Part shown: positions 1-8,991 of the stretch, piece after piece | Layout of the letters: every line of letters starts with the position of its first letter | Position numbering within the stretch: the stretch's first letter is position 1 | Source: Saussurea involucrata | Taxonomy: Eukaryota > Streptophyta > Magnoliopsida > Asterales > Asteraceae | DNA: 64,000 bases | Direction of reading: 5' to 3' | NCBI GenBank assembly: GCA_033807775.1 | Contig: CM066327.1 | Span: 77,816,795-77,880,794 of the forward strand | Made by a program: the position numbers and the translations under genes | The notes under the pieces: model-generated | Seen by the model: the letters and a program-made list of their open reading frames with translations, nothing else | Told to the model about the DNA's origin: nothing | The model's database searches: none

Positions 1-590
1 CTCCAACGGAAACATGAGGCGCGGTATACCGCCAAATGCACGCGGTATACCGCCGTCAGAAAAAGTAACTGACACACCAACGGCTACATGCAAAGTTGAC
101 AGGAATTACGTACCCGCGGTATACCGGCTGGGACTCGCGGTATACCGCCGTCAGGAAAAGTAACTTTCAACCAATCAGAATTGTACACCGAGCCTGCCGC
201 GGTATACCGGCTGAACACCCGCGGTATACCGGCCGTAGTGTACCCGCGGTATACCGGCTGTACCGCCGCGGTATACCGCCGTCAGAAAAAGGACTTTCCA
301 GGACGCAACCAAATCTGCTGGATCTTCTCAATAAACTTATTTAAATAAATTATTTAAGGTTTTTAGAAATATCCAAGTGGTATATTATTTTAGGGTGTTT
401 ATCATTATTAGTTATAAACAATAATGACGACGTAAACACTTCCGTCTTGAACCCTTCAGATTAAATCTTCGTGTTCTTCAACAACTGCACACTTGGATTA
501 AATTGTTAGACAAACAATAATACGGTGTGTTTGTAATCATCAAAATAAATATATATAAATATATAGAGATGTGGTACACTTGCACCAACA
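1..590 (-). repeat. Element A 3' LTR (partial)
   Basis: Corresponds to 3172-3761 without any indel (constant offset 3171). Ends ..TTGCACCAACA at 590 and is followed directly by the polypurine tract. Contains eight copies of the palindrome GGTATACC, starting at about 23, 44, 118, 139, 201, 223, 248 and 270. The short plus-strand reading frame across these repeats is a by-product of the repeat and not a gene. Confidence 0.9.
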
Positions 591-606
591 ATCTCCCCCT
601 TTTTGA
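591..606 (-). other. Element A polypurine tract
   Basis: Read on the minus strand this is CAAAAAGGGGGAGAT, abutting the LTR start TGTTGG. It is the standard plus-strand primer of plant copia elements and fixes the element's orientation. Confidence 0.85.
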
Positions 607-1266
607 TGATGACAAACACAACCGCTAAGCAAGAGCATATGCGGTTTCTCTCCCCCGTTTGTCGAAACAAAAAGGGTCAAGAAAGACGGTATGCTTCCCC
701 TCGAGAGATGCTCCCCCTCAAAATATGCATATAATTGAGGTAGCATAAACTCATGGGTAAAAGAGCTAAAACGCTCCCCCTCAAATTAATAACGATATCA
801 ATTTGATTTTATAAAATTTGAGGGATAAAATAAAATGCAAAAAGCAATAGAGACAAAGATATACAAACCAATACGAAACACTTGCACCAAAACGGATCTT
901 AAGGCTTCAATTTTCGGTTAATTTTATGTGATTTTAAAAAAATCACCACGTATTATGACCTCGTCAGGTAACCACGTATTATAACCTCGGCAGGTAACCA
1001 CGTATTATAACCTCGCCAGGAAACCACGTATTATAACCTCGGCAGGTAACCACGTATTATAACCTCGTCAGGAAACACGTATTATATCCTCGTCAGGAAA
1101 CACGTATTATATCCTCGTCAGGAAACACCTACAAAAGGCAAAGAAAATATTTCGTGGTACCCTTTTCTTATGGGTCCTTTTAACAGTTAGTATAAAACAT
1201 AAACTGCAAAAAATATGTTGTCGACATAAAACAAACACGACAAACATACAAAGCCATATAAATGGT
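607..1266 (-). other. Element A 3' untranslated region
   Basis: Non-coding stretch between the gag stop and the polypurine tract. It is rich in short CCCCCTC runs on the plus strand (GAGGGGG on the sense strand), which look like extra purine tracts near 596, 646, 711 and 774. Repeated purine tracts before the 3' LTR are known from Sireviruses. The tandem array at 945-1128 lies here. Nothing coding is visible. Confidence 0.6.
945..1128. repeat. Tandem array, seven units of 25-26 bp
   Basis: Consecutive units of the form ACCACGTATTATAACCTCG followed by (t/g/c)CAGG(t/a)A. The last two units carry ATATCCTCG in place of ATAACCTCG and are one base shorter. Units differ only by a few substitutions, so the array is young. 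Each unit contains ACGT. It lies in the non-coding interior of element A. Confidence 0.9.
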
Positions 1267-2490
1267 TTAAAACCATAAACGCATTCCACCCGGATTAACA
1301 ACATTAAACATTCCTTTCGGAATCCATTTTCTAACCATTTTAATTTTACGATCGTATTCATCATAGACGTAAAAAGAAGTATGCGGATTAACATTTTTCT
1401 TAGGATTCGCAAACTTATTATTATACATAAACGCATGTGATTTTCTCGACATATAATTCACATAATTCATTTTAGGAACATACGGAGGTTTTTGCGTTTT
1501 ATTTTTAACAACAAATTTAGGTTTTTCAAAAACCTTTTTAATTGGCATACAATCACATTTTTCAATACACGTATTTGAACCAATGCCTTTTCGGCAATTA
1601 ATGCGATTAGACATATTTAGCATTTTTAACACTTTATCATTGCTATTTTGAAATGCATTAGCTAACAGATTATCTTTTTCATATAAATCGCATTTAGCTT
1701 TTAAACATGCATTATCATTTTCAAGTATATCGCATTTTGTACATAAAATATTTTCACATGTTCTTTTCTCTAAACATGTAATTTTATCATTTAAAATAAC
1801 ACAAGATTTACAAATATCTTTTTCACTTAATTTATTTTCTAATTTAGTGATAACATCTAAATCATGAGCAGATTTTTGTTTACCGTCATCTATTTCCTTT
1901 TTATATATAGATACGGTTTCTTTTAAATTAGAAATTTCATCTTTATATTTATTTGCGAGAGCAGCCATATCATGAAATGATTTATATAATTCGTCAAGAT
2001 TATTTTCATTGTCACTATAATAATTATCACTATAATTACTATCACAATTATTTTTAGAAGAATATGATGAAGATACCTCATTATCATGGTCGGCCATGAG
2101 ACACGTTTCTTCATTTCTTTGATCTCGGGTTTCGTCTCTCTTTTCTTTTGAGTTTTCACCATAGGTGATGTTCAAGTTCTCCCAAATATCACGAGCAGTT
2201 TCAAAGAGATAAACACGCTCAATATCAACGTTAGTAACCGAAAAGAGAAAATTTTTGGCTTCATAATTTAAACAATAATTAGCCTCATCTTCGTCGGACC
2301 ATTCCGAGCTAGGTTTTTCAACAACTTTGTTGTTTTGAAATTTTGTGGGTTTGAAATTTCCTTTAATAATAATATCCCAAATTTTTTGATTTATCCCACG
2401 AACATAACGTTCAAAAGAATTTGCCCAAAGATCAAAATTTTCGAAATCAATAAGAAGAGATTTAGAAAACCAAGCATTTTGTTGAGCCAT
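1267..2490 (-). CDS. Element A gag-like protein, internally deleted
   Basis: A 407-residue frame read leftwards. I chose the ATG at 2488-2490 because it follows the PBS by about 50 bases; upstream codons lie in the LTR. The N-terminal ~120 residues resemble copia gag (UBN2/DUF4219 type), including the pattern around LNYEAKNFLFSV and ARDIWENLNITYGE. The frame then jumps to the acidic segment that normally follows the zinc knuckle (ETCLMADHDNE), so the middle of gag, including any CCHC knuckle, is missing. Residues ~150-290 form a long coiled coil with several CxxC pairs. The C-terminus carries KMVRKWIPKG, matching the W-x-PK motif that ends Sirevirus gag. No protease frame follows. The frame is open throughout, so the shortened protein may still be made. 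Role inferred: particle or packaging protein. Confidence 0.75.
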   Translation of the reverse strand: MAQQNAWFSKSLLIDFENFDLWANSFERYVRGINQKIWDIIIKGNFKPTKFQNNKVVEKPSSEWSDEDEANYCLNYEAKNFLFSVTNVDIERVYLFETARDIWENLNITYGENSKEKRDETRDQRNEETCLMADHDNEVSSSYSSKNNCDSNYSDNYYSDNENNLDELYKSFHDMAALANKYKDEISNLKETVSIYKKEIDDGKQKSAHDLDVITKLENKLSEKDICKSCVILNDKITCLEKRTCENILCTKCDILENDNACLKAKCDLYEKDNLLANAFQNSNDKVLKMLNMSNRINCRKGIGSNTCIEKCDCMPIKKVFEKPKFVVKNKTQKPPYVPKMNYVNYMSRKSHAFMYNNKFANPKKNVNPHTSFYVYDEYDRKIKMVRKWIPKGMFNVVNPGGMRLWF

Positions 2491-2538
2491 AACAAAAACG
2501 GATTTTAAAAAATTAAATAGACGATTTTTGAAAGCCCT

Positions 2539-2550
2539 GCTCTGATACCA
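2539..2550 (-). other. Element A primer binding site
   Basis: Minus strand TGGTATCAGAGC, two bases after the LTR end. It is complementary to the 3' end of plant initiator tRNA-Met and marks the 5' side of the minus-strand element. Confidence 0.9.
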
Positions 2551-2552
2551 AA

Positions 2553-3761
2553 TGTTGGACAACCTAAGGGGGGGGAAAGGTTGTATATAAAATCTTTTAC
2601 TTTCAAAAAATCTTTTATAAATAAATACAGTACTGAAACAGTATAAATAAATCAGAGTATACAAATAATAACGAAGAGTGTAAATATAAACAAATACACA
2701 GAGATTATATAAATAAATATAAATGCAAAGCAGTTTATATAAACAAATATAATAAAGCACAGCGGAATAAATAAAGAGATAAAGGTTAGAGATACTTGAC
2801 ACAGAGATTTACTGATTTACCACCAACTGTGATAAACCAGCAGCCGAGACACTTCCCGACACGATCCAATAAATGTATTCTTTACGGTAGAATACAAACC
2901 AAATACAGAGCAAAGTAAACGGCTCTCAAGCTTTAGCTTATCGAGATATACAGGATCACACACCCGTTATTCAAATACTTACAAGAGGAGTATAACTCAC
3001 AATGGGTAATCACTCTTGTATAATATCTCACACTTGGATATTTTATAAAAAATGTTTTATAAAATATGTATATATAAATGAGAGAGCTGAGAGTTGAGAG
3101 TTTGAATGCTGCTTGTTACTGTTGTATTGGTTTGGTCTTTATCACCAGCATCTTCTTTTATACCAAGGAAGCTCCAACGGAAACATGAGGCGCGGTATAC
3201 CGCCAAATGCACGCGGTATACCGCCGTCAGAAAAAGTAACTGACACACCAACGGCTACATGCAAAGTTGACAGGAATTACGTACCCGCGGTATACCGGCT
3301 GGGACTCGCGGTATACCGCCGTCAGGAAAAGTAACTTTCAACCAATCAGAATTGTACACCGAGCCTGCCGCGGTATACCGGCTGAACACCCGCGGTATAC
3401 CGGCCGTAGTGTACCCGCGGTATACCGGCTGTACCGCCGCGGTATACCGCCGTCAGAAAAAGGACTTTCCAGGACGCAACCAAATCTGCTGGATCTTCTC
3501 AATAAACTTATTTAAATAAATTATTTAAGGTTTTTAGAAATATCCAAGTGGTATATTATTTTAGGGTGTTTATCATTATTAGTTATAAACAATAATGACG
3601 ACGTAAACACTTCCGTCTTGAACCCTTCAGATTAAATCTTCGTGTTCTTCAACAATTGCACACTTGGATTAAATTGTTAGACAAACAATAATACGGTGTG
3701 TTTGTAATCATCAAAATAAATATATATAAATATATAGAGATGTGGTACACTTGCACCAACA
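2553..3761 (-). repeat. Element A 5' LTR (complete, 1209 bp)
   Basis: Bounded by TGTTGG (at 3761 on the minus strand) and CCAACA (at 2553), next to the PBS. It is long for a copia LTR. It contains the eight-fold GGTATACC cluster (3194-3448) and AT-rich stretches around 2610-2770 that translate as low-complexity Tyr/Leu-rich nonsense. The right flank (3762 on) is the interrupted accessory ORF of element B. Confidence 0.9.
3194..3448. repeat. Cluster of eight GGTATACC palindromes in the LTR
   Basis: GGTATACC starts at 3194, 3215, 3289, 3310, 3372, 3394, 3419 and 3441, each embedded in a CGCGGTATACCG(C/G)C context. Spacings are 21, 74, 21, 62, 22, 25 and 22 bp, so the copies form close pairs one to two helical turns apart. 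Each is a perfect inverted repeat and together they can form large hairpins. The left LTR repeats the same set. Palindrome-rich LTR segments are known from maize Sireviruses, where they were linked to small-RNA hotspots. Confidence 0.9.
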
Positions 3762-4555
3762 AGGAAGAACCTAAGGATGCAAAGATGGTTTTCAGCAGAA
3801 AGAGAACAAAGTCTGTGGCCACTAAAAAGAAGTGTGTAAAGAAGCAAAAGGTAGAACCTGTTGAGAAACCAGTGGTAGAAGAGAAAGAAAAGGAAGAAGT
3901 TGCCAAGGATGAAGGACAAGGAGATAGCAAGACAGGTCAATCCAGTAAGGCACAATCACTTAGCAATGAACAGTGTGACTTGTACATCACTATGGTTGAT
4001 ACTGAACCAATAAAAGTGACTCCATTAGACTCAAAGCCTCCTGAAATCAGTCACTGGGATACATTGATAGATGAAAGAAAGGAGTATATCAGACTCAAGA
4101 GAGCTGATGGGCAGTTTGAAGTCTACAGAACATGGGGACAAGCCATAAGAAGATGCTCAAGATCTGACCTGGAAGAGATGTTCAAAGTAGGCATGCAGAT
4201 CTATGGCAACATGTTGACAGAAAGAGGTATGTCTATCACAAAGATGGTGTTAGAATACCTATGCCTAATGTTCAGACCAGAAGTAGTTCAGCACATAACA
4301 GCAAGACCTTTTCAAGCAGTAACCAACTGGATGCTCTATGAAAATTGTGGAGTGTATGTCATATCAATTGACAACACATATCAGGAGTATTATCTGGTGG
4401 ATGAAATATATAATCACAGCATGAAAAGACTGAAAGGGATGCTACATGTAAAGTTGGTCTGCAACAAAGACTCTGCTATGGGAAGATTCTTGGTAAGGAG
4501 GATTGCAAATCAGAGTCTAGGTTTAAGTCCTAATCTGTGTGTACATGATGACTAA
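3762..4555 (+). CDS. Element B accessory ORF, C-terminal part (post-pol ORF)
   Basis: An open frame of 265 codons, interrupted on its 5' side by element A. It starts with a Lys/Arg-rich, nuclear-signal-like segment (FSRKRTKSVATKKK and KKQK within the first ~35 residues) and an acidic linker. The C-terminal module follows: LKRADGQFEVYRTWG, then SRSDLEEMFKVG, and finally WMLYENCGVYVISI with a helical tail. This pattern, X-R-x-DG...(S/T)x-DLxx(L/M), is recognisable from the uncharacterised ORF that follows pol in many asterid copia elements, often annotated only as hypothetical. It aligns with the modules of elements C, D and E here. Function unknown. The stop is followed within 60 bases by the polypurine tract. 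Confidence 0.65.
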
Positions 4556-4605
4556 GTTTTGGAAGCATCATCTGAAGAACTTGACTTCTTTTCCTAAAAG
4601 TCAAG

Positions 4606-4617
4606 TTAGGGGGAGAT
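4606..4617 (+). other. Element B polypurine tract
   Basis: TTAGGGGGAGAT directly before the LTR start TGTTGGG at 4618. Confidence 0.85.
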
Positions 4618-4660
4618 TGTTGGGAACTGAAGATATGCTAAGTATGGTTAGTACTGCTAA

Positions 4661-4860
4661 GTCTACATTACTACTGCCAGTTCTTCGTTACTACTGCTGG
4701 GCAAGATTACTACTGCTAGACGAAGTTAGTACTGCTAGACCAAGTTACTACTGCTAGACAAAGTTAGTACTGCTAGACCAAATTACTACTGCTAGACATG
4801 GTTAGTACTGCTGAGCTGAGTTACTACTGCTTGAAGACTGTGAAGGTTAATACTGCTGAA
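4661..4860. repeat. ACTACTGCTAGAC tandem array in the U3 of element B
   Basis: Eight or more imperfect ~23-bp units alternate between TTACTACTGCT and GTTAGTACTGCT, followed by AGACCAA or a variant. The array lies ~160-360 bp upstream of the LTR TATA box, the usual place for LTR enhancer repeats. An enhancer role is inferred from position only. Confidence 0.75.
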
Positions 4861-5019
4861 GGTCATTAATGCTGCTGAGCCAAATCATTGTTAATACTGC
4901 TGACTTGATAAGTTTGGTATGCGATGCTTTTGGAGACAAATAAGGAATTGATCAAGATTTGTTTAACGAAGATTCAGAAGATCAATTTACTTTTGATAGT
5001 TATCTTGTAATTACTTTTG

Positions 5020-5027
5020 TATAAATA
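5020..5027 (+). promoter_or_regulatory. Element B LTR TATA box
   Basis: TATAAATA in the sequence TTTTGTATAAATAGTA, the only good TATA in the LTR. Transcription would be expected ~30 bp downstream. Confidence 0.6.
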
Positions 5028-5340
5028 GTATTGATAGATAGCTATTAGGATATACGGAAAGAGACGAAAGATATACGAGTGAAATAGAATTTGATATTCA
5101 TTCAAGAGTGAATTAACCTCAAGATCATAGATCCTATTTCTAGAGAAGTAGAAATCGTCTTGTTGAGCCTGTTCAACAAGATTGAGGTTTGGTGTAAAAC
5201 TTGTGAGTAATACAGTTTGATATATACAGTGTATTGAATTTCTATTGATTGTTCTTTAATTGATTTAGAGTTCTATTCCGCAAGATTCTCTAAATTCTGT
5301 TTCTAAGAAGTTTAATTCTTGTTAAGAATCGATCCTGACA

Positions 5341-7485
5341 CTATGAAAGATGACCACAAGCCTGAAACGAAGAAGAAAGACGAACCAGTTACATACTACA
5401 ACTGTGGGAAGCTAGGTCATTTTGCAAAGGATTGTCGGAAGCCTGTTGTAAAGAACGCTCACTACTACAAGGCAAAGCTCGCACTGGCAGAACAAAAGGA
5501 AGCGGGCGAAGCTCTATTTGTTGAAGATAACCACTGGCTGGATCGTTCTGATGATGAAAGTGAATCTGCAGATGCCGACGCTTTCTTGGGCTACCATTCT
5601 CCTCCAGAAGAACAGGCAAAGATGTGCCAGGTATGTGATCCTATTCATCAAGGCTTAGCCAAACATATTGAATCTATCAATGCTCTTCTCTTCAAATTCA
5701 GCACAAAGAGTTTGTTTCCAAAATAACTGATCGTGAAACAAAACTCCACAAAAGAGGTCAAACTGATCAAACCATTCACGTGAATAAACCCAAGGTATTC
5801 ACATACTTTAACAAGGAATGGGGAATCGGATACGATAAACCACAGTACTTGAAAAAGGGTATATTCAAAACACCGACACTCTATGACTTTGGTTGTCTCG
5901 GTCTGGACCAACAGTATCCAATATATAAGATACGATGGAATGGTCCTCTTAAACCTGAGAAAGAAGAGGAAACTGAGGAATGTAAGCGCAAACACACCTC
6001 CAAAATGCATCTTCCTTTTTGTTACGAGCCTATGAACTATTGTTATAAGAAAAATCCAAAGAAATACCTTTCGAATGATTACTTTGACGGCTATAAGGTT
6101 GTGACGCCCAATGATTCCGACAAAAAGGATGAGGCCCAAGCACCTGAACCCAAAACTGAGACGGACGAGGTTAAACTCTATGTCCCGCCTCTCATTTTGG
6201 AAGCAAAAATAGTTTAGTTAGAGGAGTCACTCGAGAAGGAACGATCATGTTTTCAAAAGGAAAAGAAAGCGATTATAACCGAAATTGAGACACTTAAATC
6301 CGTTAAAACCGAGTCTGTGTCAAATGAAGGACAGGAAATCCTTCGGACTGAAATCGATCGGCTCACATCGAAACTGTCTGCCTTGGCGACAAAAGCGATG
6401 AAGGAGCATGTGAGAAGTGGTCAACTTCAAGAGATGCTTGACCTACTCCAAGAAGAAAAGACGATTTCACCTGAATCTTCCTCGGACTCGTTTGACACAT
6501 CCTCGTGTAAAGCTTTCATGGGAAAAACATCTTCACCAAACGGTAAAGGGTCTCAAGATGAGTGTGTTTTAAAGAATCTGAACTCTGACTTTTTCGTAGT
6601 TTCCGCACCAGATTCATCTAAGCACACAGACACAAAGTGTTCCTCACCTCCCTCAACCAATCCAAGTCCAGTGATTCCGGAAATAGATTTTTCCGAATTT
6701 ATGAATTCCAAGGGTAATTCTGATGAAGAATTTGAATCGTTCCCATTCGACAAACCTCTTCCAAGTCATACTGGCTTTCTTTCGCCAGTGGTTAATCGAC
6801 GGGTCAATTTTCAAAAAGGCGAATGTTCGACAAAATCGAAGACCTCGACTGTGATCAAGGTTTCTAAAACTGAGTCATGTTCTCAAAAACAATCACAGCC
6901 GAGGCAAAAGACCGGTCGATCGACTGATAAAAATCCTGTTTCCTCAAAATCCACTGACCATACTGTTAATCCTATTTCAGATAAAATTGGTCGGGCCAAA
7001 CAAGACAAACCAAAGTGGATAGGCAAGGAATCGGTCGAGAACAATGTTGCGTCAAAGTCATTTAATACTGTTTTTTATCCTAGAATGAACAAGAATGATT
7101 GTGCTTTGAATCATAAGAATGATTTTATTGAACAAGACATTAAATTTCCGATTAAACTTTACCCTATTCAGCAATTGATTCAATTATCGCATGATTGTTT
7201 GTGTTGTTCTAGTTGTGGTTGGAATGACTTTGATGACATTAATAATTCAACTGATTGGTTTGATTCTTATCACGTATATAATTCTGCACCCAAACGTAAA
7301 CCCCATAAAAGCAAAAAGAAACCAAATACAAAACGGGGTTCCCAATCAGAGGTTAAACCAAGCAATAAAGGAAACCCATTTAAAAATGGGTACCTCCTAC
7401 TGAGGTTAAACCTACACCCAAGGTGTAAAACCTAACCCTCCAGGACCCATTTTCAAATGGGTACCTAAAGTCCACTAATCTCGTT
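5341..7485 (+). pseudogene. C1 gag (zinc knuckle to C-terminus), disrupted
   Basis: Encodes the C-terminal two thirds of a Sirevirus-type gag. The knuckle (5394-5435, pattern C-x2-C-x4-H-x4-C) has its first cysteine changed to tyrosine (TAC where C2 has TGC). A ~239-bp deletion at about 5679, relative to C2 12630-12868, removes the first coiled coil and shifts the frame. The frame resumes at 5780, stops at a TAG (6215-6217) also found in C2, then continues in phase as a helical, Ser/Asp-rich region. The end has the CCSSCGWNDF module (~7195-7225) and a GPIFKWVPK-like end near 7445, close to the gag-pol junction. Confidence 0.75.
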
Positions 7486-7908
7486 TTGCAGGACGGTCGT
7501 GTGTGGTACTTAGACTCTGGATGCTCCAAGCACATGACCGGGAGGAGGGAGCTACTCACTAACTACAAGGAAAAATATTGCGGAGACGTGAGATTCAGAA
7601 ATGATGACAAGGTGCCGATTCTGGGCTACAACGACATTGTCCAAGATCAGATCACCATAAAGAAAGTCTCATACGTCGCGGGATTGGGACACAACTAGTT
7701 CATCATCGGCCAATTCAGCGATAAAGATCTCGATGTCAGGTTTAAAGGCAAAAGGTGTAGCGTCCACACTGACGACGAAACCGAACTGCTGGATGGAACG
7801 CGAAAGACCAACCTCTACACCATCGACCTCTCAGACCTGAAGACCGATGACTCTGCCTGCCTGATGTCAAAGGCCAATTCCCAGTTGTCCAAGTCATCCA
7901 GCGTCATC
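7486..7908 (+). pseudogene. C1 protease and pre-integrase remnant
   Basis: The frame opens at TTTTGCAG|GACGG and reads VWYLDSGCSKHMTG, the aspartic protease active site of copia elements (catalytic D at 7513-7515). It continues to GLGHN, stops (TAG at 7696), and carries on in phase through IIGQFSDKDLDVRFKGKRC and RKTNLYTIDLSDLK, the usual segment between protease and the integrase zinc finger. At ~7905 the copia homology ends abruptly and segment P' begins. The integrase core, RT and RNase H are absent. There is no ATG at the start, so expression would need gag-pol fusion or splicing. Confidence 0.8.
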
Positions 7909-8441
7909 CAGGTAGCCACATCTGCTACCTTGTCTTATCCGTTGGGACAAGGTATTGAAAAATCCGCCGTGGACCTAGCGGCGTAACTGCACGACCTCCC
8001 TAGCCACTCATCCGTCTCTCAACAGACGGGTGTTTCACTTTTGCACGGGGACTTACCACAACATCTACCGATCTCTCAATCGGAGAGTTTTGGTATTGAA
8101 TCAAGCGATCAGCCTCCCCCGGTCTCGCCTTCTTTCGTTGCACGTTCGAGTCTATATCCACTTGATATAATACTTTCTTCGGCTAGGACACAGGACGAGA
8201 CTCTACAAATCGGGGCTCTTCGTGACCCGATCGGAACTTCCGTAGTGTCTCTGCTTTTGAGGGGAACGCGAGGATCGGAAGGAACTCCTACCACCGCCAC
8301 ACCTTTGCCATCCGTGAACGTAGGTGGCACTACCTCTACGGTAGATGACTCAACGGTTAATCTAAGTGATCCCGGAGTGAAGTTACCCGACGTAATGTCA
8401 AGGGAATATCTGGATAGCGCCACAGTTAGAATACCCGACGT
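7909..8441 (+). repeat. Segment P' of C1 (partial duplicate of accessory-ORF DNA)
   Basis: Closely similar to 10497-11020 inside the accessory ORF of the same element. Encodes VATSATLSYPLGQGIE, then PISQSESFGIE and VNVGGTTS patterns. It diverges from segment P after the equivalent of CTGGATA and ends in a short filler before the R-U5 piece. The reading frame is mostly open, with a stop at ~7984. C2 has the same arrangement (28603-29134), so the duplication predates the split of the two copies. Confidence 0.8.
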
Positions 8442-8590
8442 GATTGTTTAGAAATTAGAAGTAATAGTCATTATTCATCTAAACACTAGCATTGTAATTC
8501 TCTCAATAATTCATAGTGAATTGGATGACCAGTGGAAATCATTCTAATTTGTTTACTACTTGTTGATTTCTACTGTTATATGCACTAATC
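8442..8590 (+). repeat. Internal R-U5 fragment of the C-family LTR
   Basis: 149 bp matching 33652-33800 of the C2 3' LTR. The match begins GATTGTTTAG, about 5 bases after the LTR TATA box element TATATAAAG, and runs to the LTR 3' end (GCACTAATC). U3 and TATA are absent. This is what the 5' end of an LTR-initiated RNA looks like, sitting inside the element downstream of gag-protease. Confidence 0.8.
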
Positions 8591-8591
8591 C

Positions 8592-8613
8592 AGGTAGCAG
8601 ATGTGGCTACCTG
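8592..8613. repeat. 22-bp inverted repeat, right arm (left arm 7909-7930)
   Basis: The 22 bases at 7909-7930 (core GGTAGCCACATCTGCTACC) are the exact reverse complement of 8592-8613. The arms enclose P' and R-U5 (661 bp). The right arm occupies the place where a primer binding site would be expected after U5, and shares GGTA and CAGA with the usual TGGTATCAGAGC. Confidence 0.85.
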
Positions 8614-8677
8614 ACGTGATAGTGATAACACCAAGTCATCCGGTAACCCTAGTTGTCTAGAAACCTTAGGGTTTCCG

Positions 8678-8982
8678 GTAAGTTCAACTATCCATATTGT
8701 CAAGGTATCCGGGAACTAAGTCATCCGGTAACCTCATTTTGTCCGGATACTACCTGCTATCCGGAAACCTTGGTTTATCCGGATACCTTTGTCCGGAGAC
8801 CTTGGTTTGTCCGGAAACTTCTGTTTCAAAATGATATTGTCCGGACAATTCCAATTTCAACAGTCCAGTACCCTGTTCTCTCACTGCCAGTCCTCAATCT
8901 GTTCCAGATTGAGCCAATTATAGCAAACGTACGCGCCGACATTTGTTCATCCGCCTGTTTGCTAACAATGTTCCTTTTTCAG
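8678..8982 (+). other. Candidate leader intron before the C1 accessory ORF
   Basis: 5' site CCG|GTAAGTTC at 8678. The branch-like TGCTAAC lies at 8960-8966, then a pyrimidine run, and TTTTTCAG ends at 8982. Splicing would join the R-U5 leader to exon sequence starting 9 bases before the ATG at 8992. All three elements are conserved in C2 (29371-29694). The intron holds repeated TCCGG words (TCCGGTAAC, TCCGGATAC, TCCGGAAAC). Predicted from sequence only. Confidence 0.6.
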
Positions 8983-8991
8983 GTATTATAC

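Larger units (their letters stand above)
1..3761 (-). mobile_element. Element A: non-autonomous Ty1/copia element, minus strand, 3' LTR cut by window edge
   Basis: Two copies of one sequence (1-590 and 3172-3761) are the visible LTR parts. On the minus strand the LTR begins TGTTGGTGCAAG and ends TTGTCCAACA, so both ends carry the TG..CA form as TGTTGG/CCAACA. The right LTR is complete (2553-3761). The left one lacks about 620 bp beyond the window. I see one mismatch between the LTRs over the shared 590 bp (an actgc/attgc difference near 486 and 3657), so the insertion is recent. The interior is only about 2 kb: PBS, a shortened gag and a polypurine tract. No protease, integrase or reverse transcriptase is present, so mobilisation must have been in trans. 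It interrupts the accessory ORF of element B. Confidence 0.9.
3762..5340 (+). mobile_element. Element B: 3' end of a Sirevirus-like copia element
   Basis: Consists of the C-terminal part of an accessory ORF, a polypurine tract and a 723-bp LTR (TGTTGGGAAC..GATCCTGACA). Everything 5' of the accessory ORF lies beyond the nested element A and the window start. The right boundary abuts family C gag sequence: at 5341 the C copy resumes with GAAAGATGACC, which matches 12296 in the second copy, so B is inserted in C1. The target-site duplication cannot be verified because the 5' LTR is outside the window. Confidence 0.8.
4618..5340 (+). repeat. Element B 3' LTR
   Basis: 723 bp, from TGTTGGGAACTG to CCTGACA. 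U3 holds a tandem array of a ~23-bp unit containing TTACTACTGCTAGAC or GTTAGTACTGCTAGAC (about 4661-4860). A TATA box (TATAAATA, 5020-5027) lies downstream of the array, as expected for the LTR promoter. Confidence 0.8.

Noticed and set aside
96..344. Open frame across the palindromic LTR repeats (again at 3267-3515)
   Set aside because: It is produced by the GGTATACC repeats, is identical in both LTRs, and resembles no protein. Treated as non-coding.
945..1128. CRISPR-like array
   Set aside because: Units are contiguous, with no unique spacers, in a plant retrotransposon. An ordinary tandem repeat.
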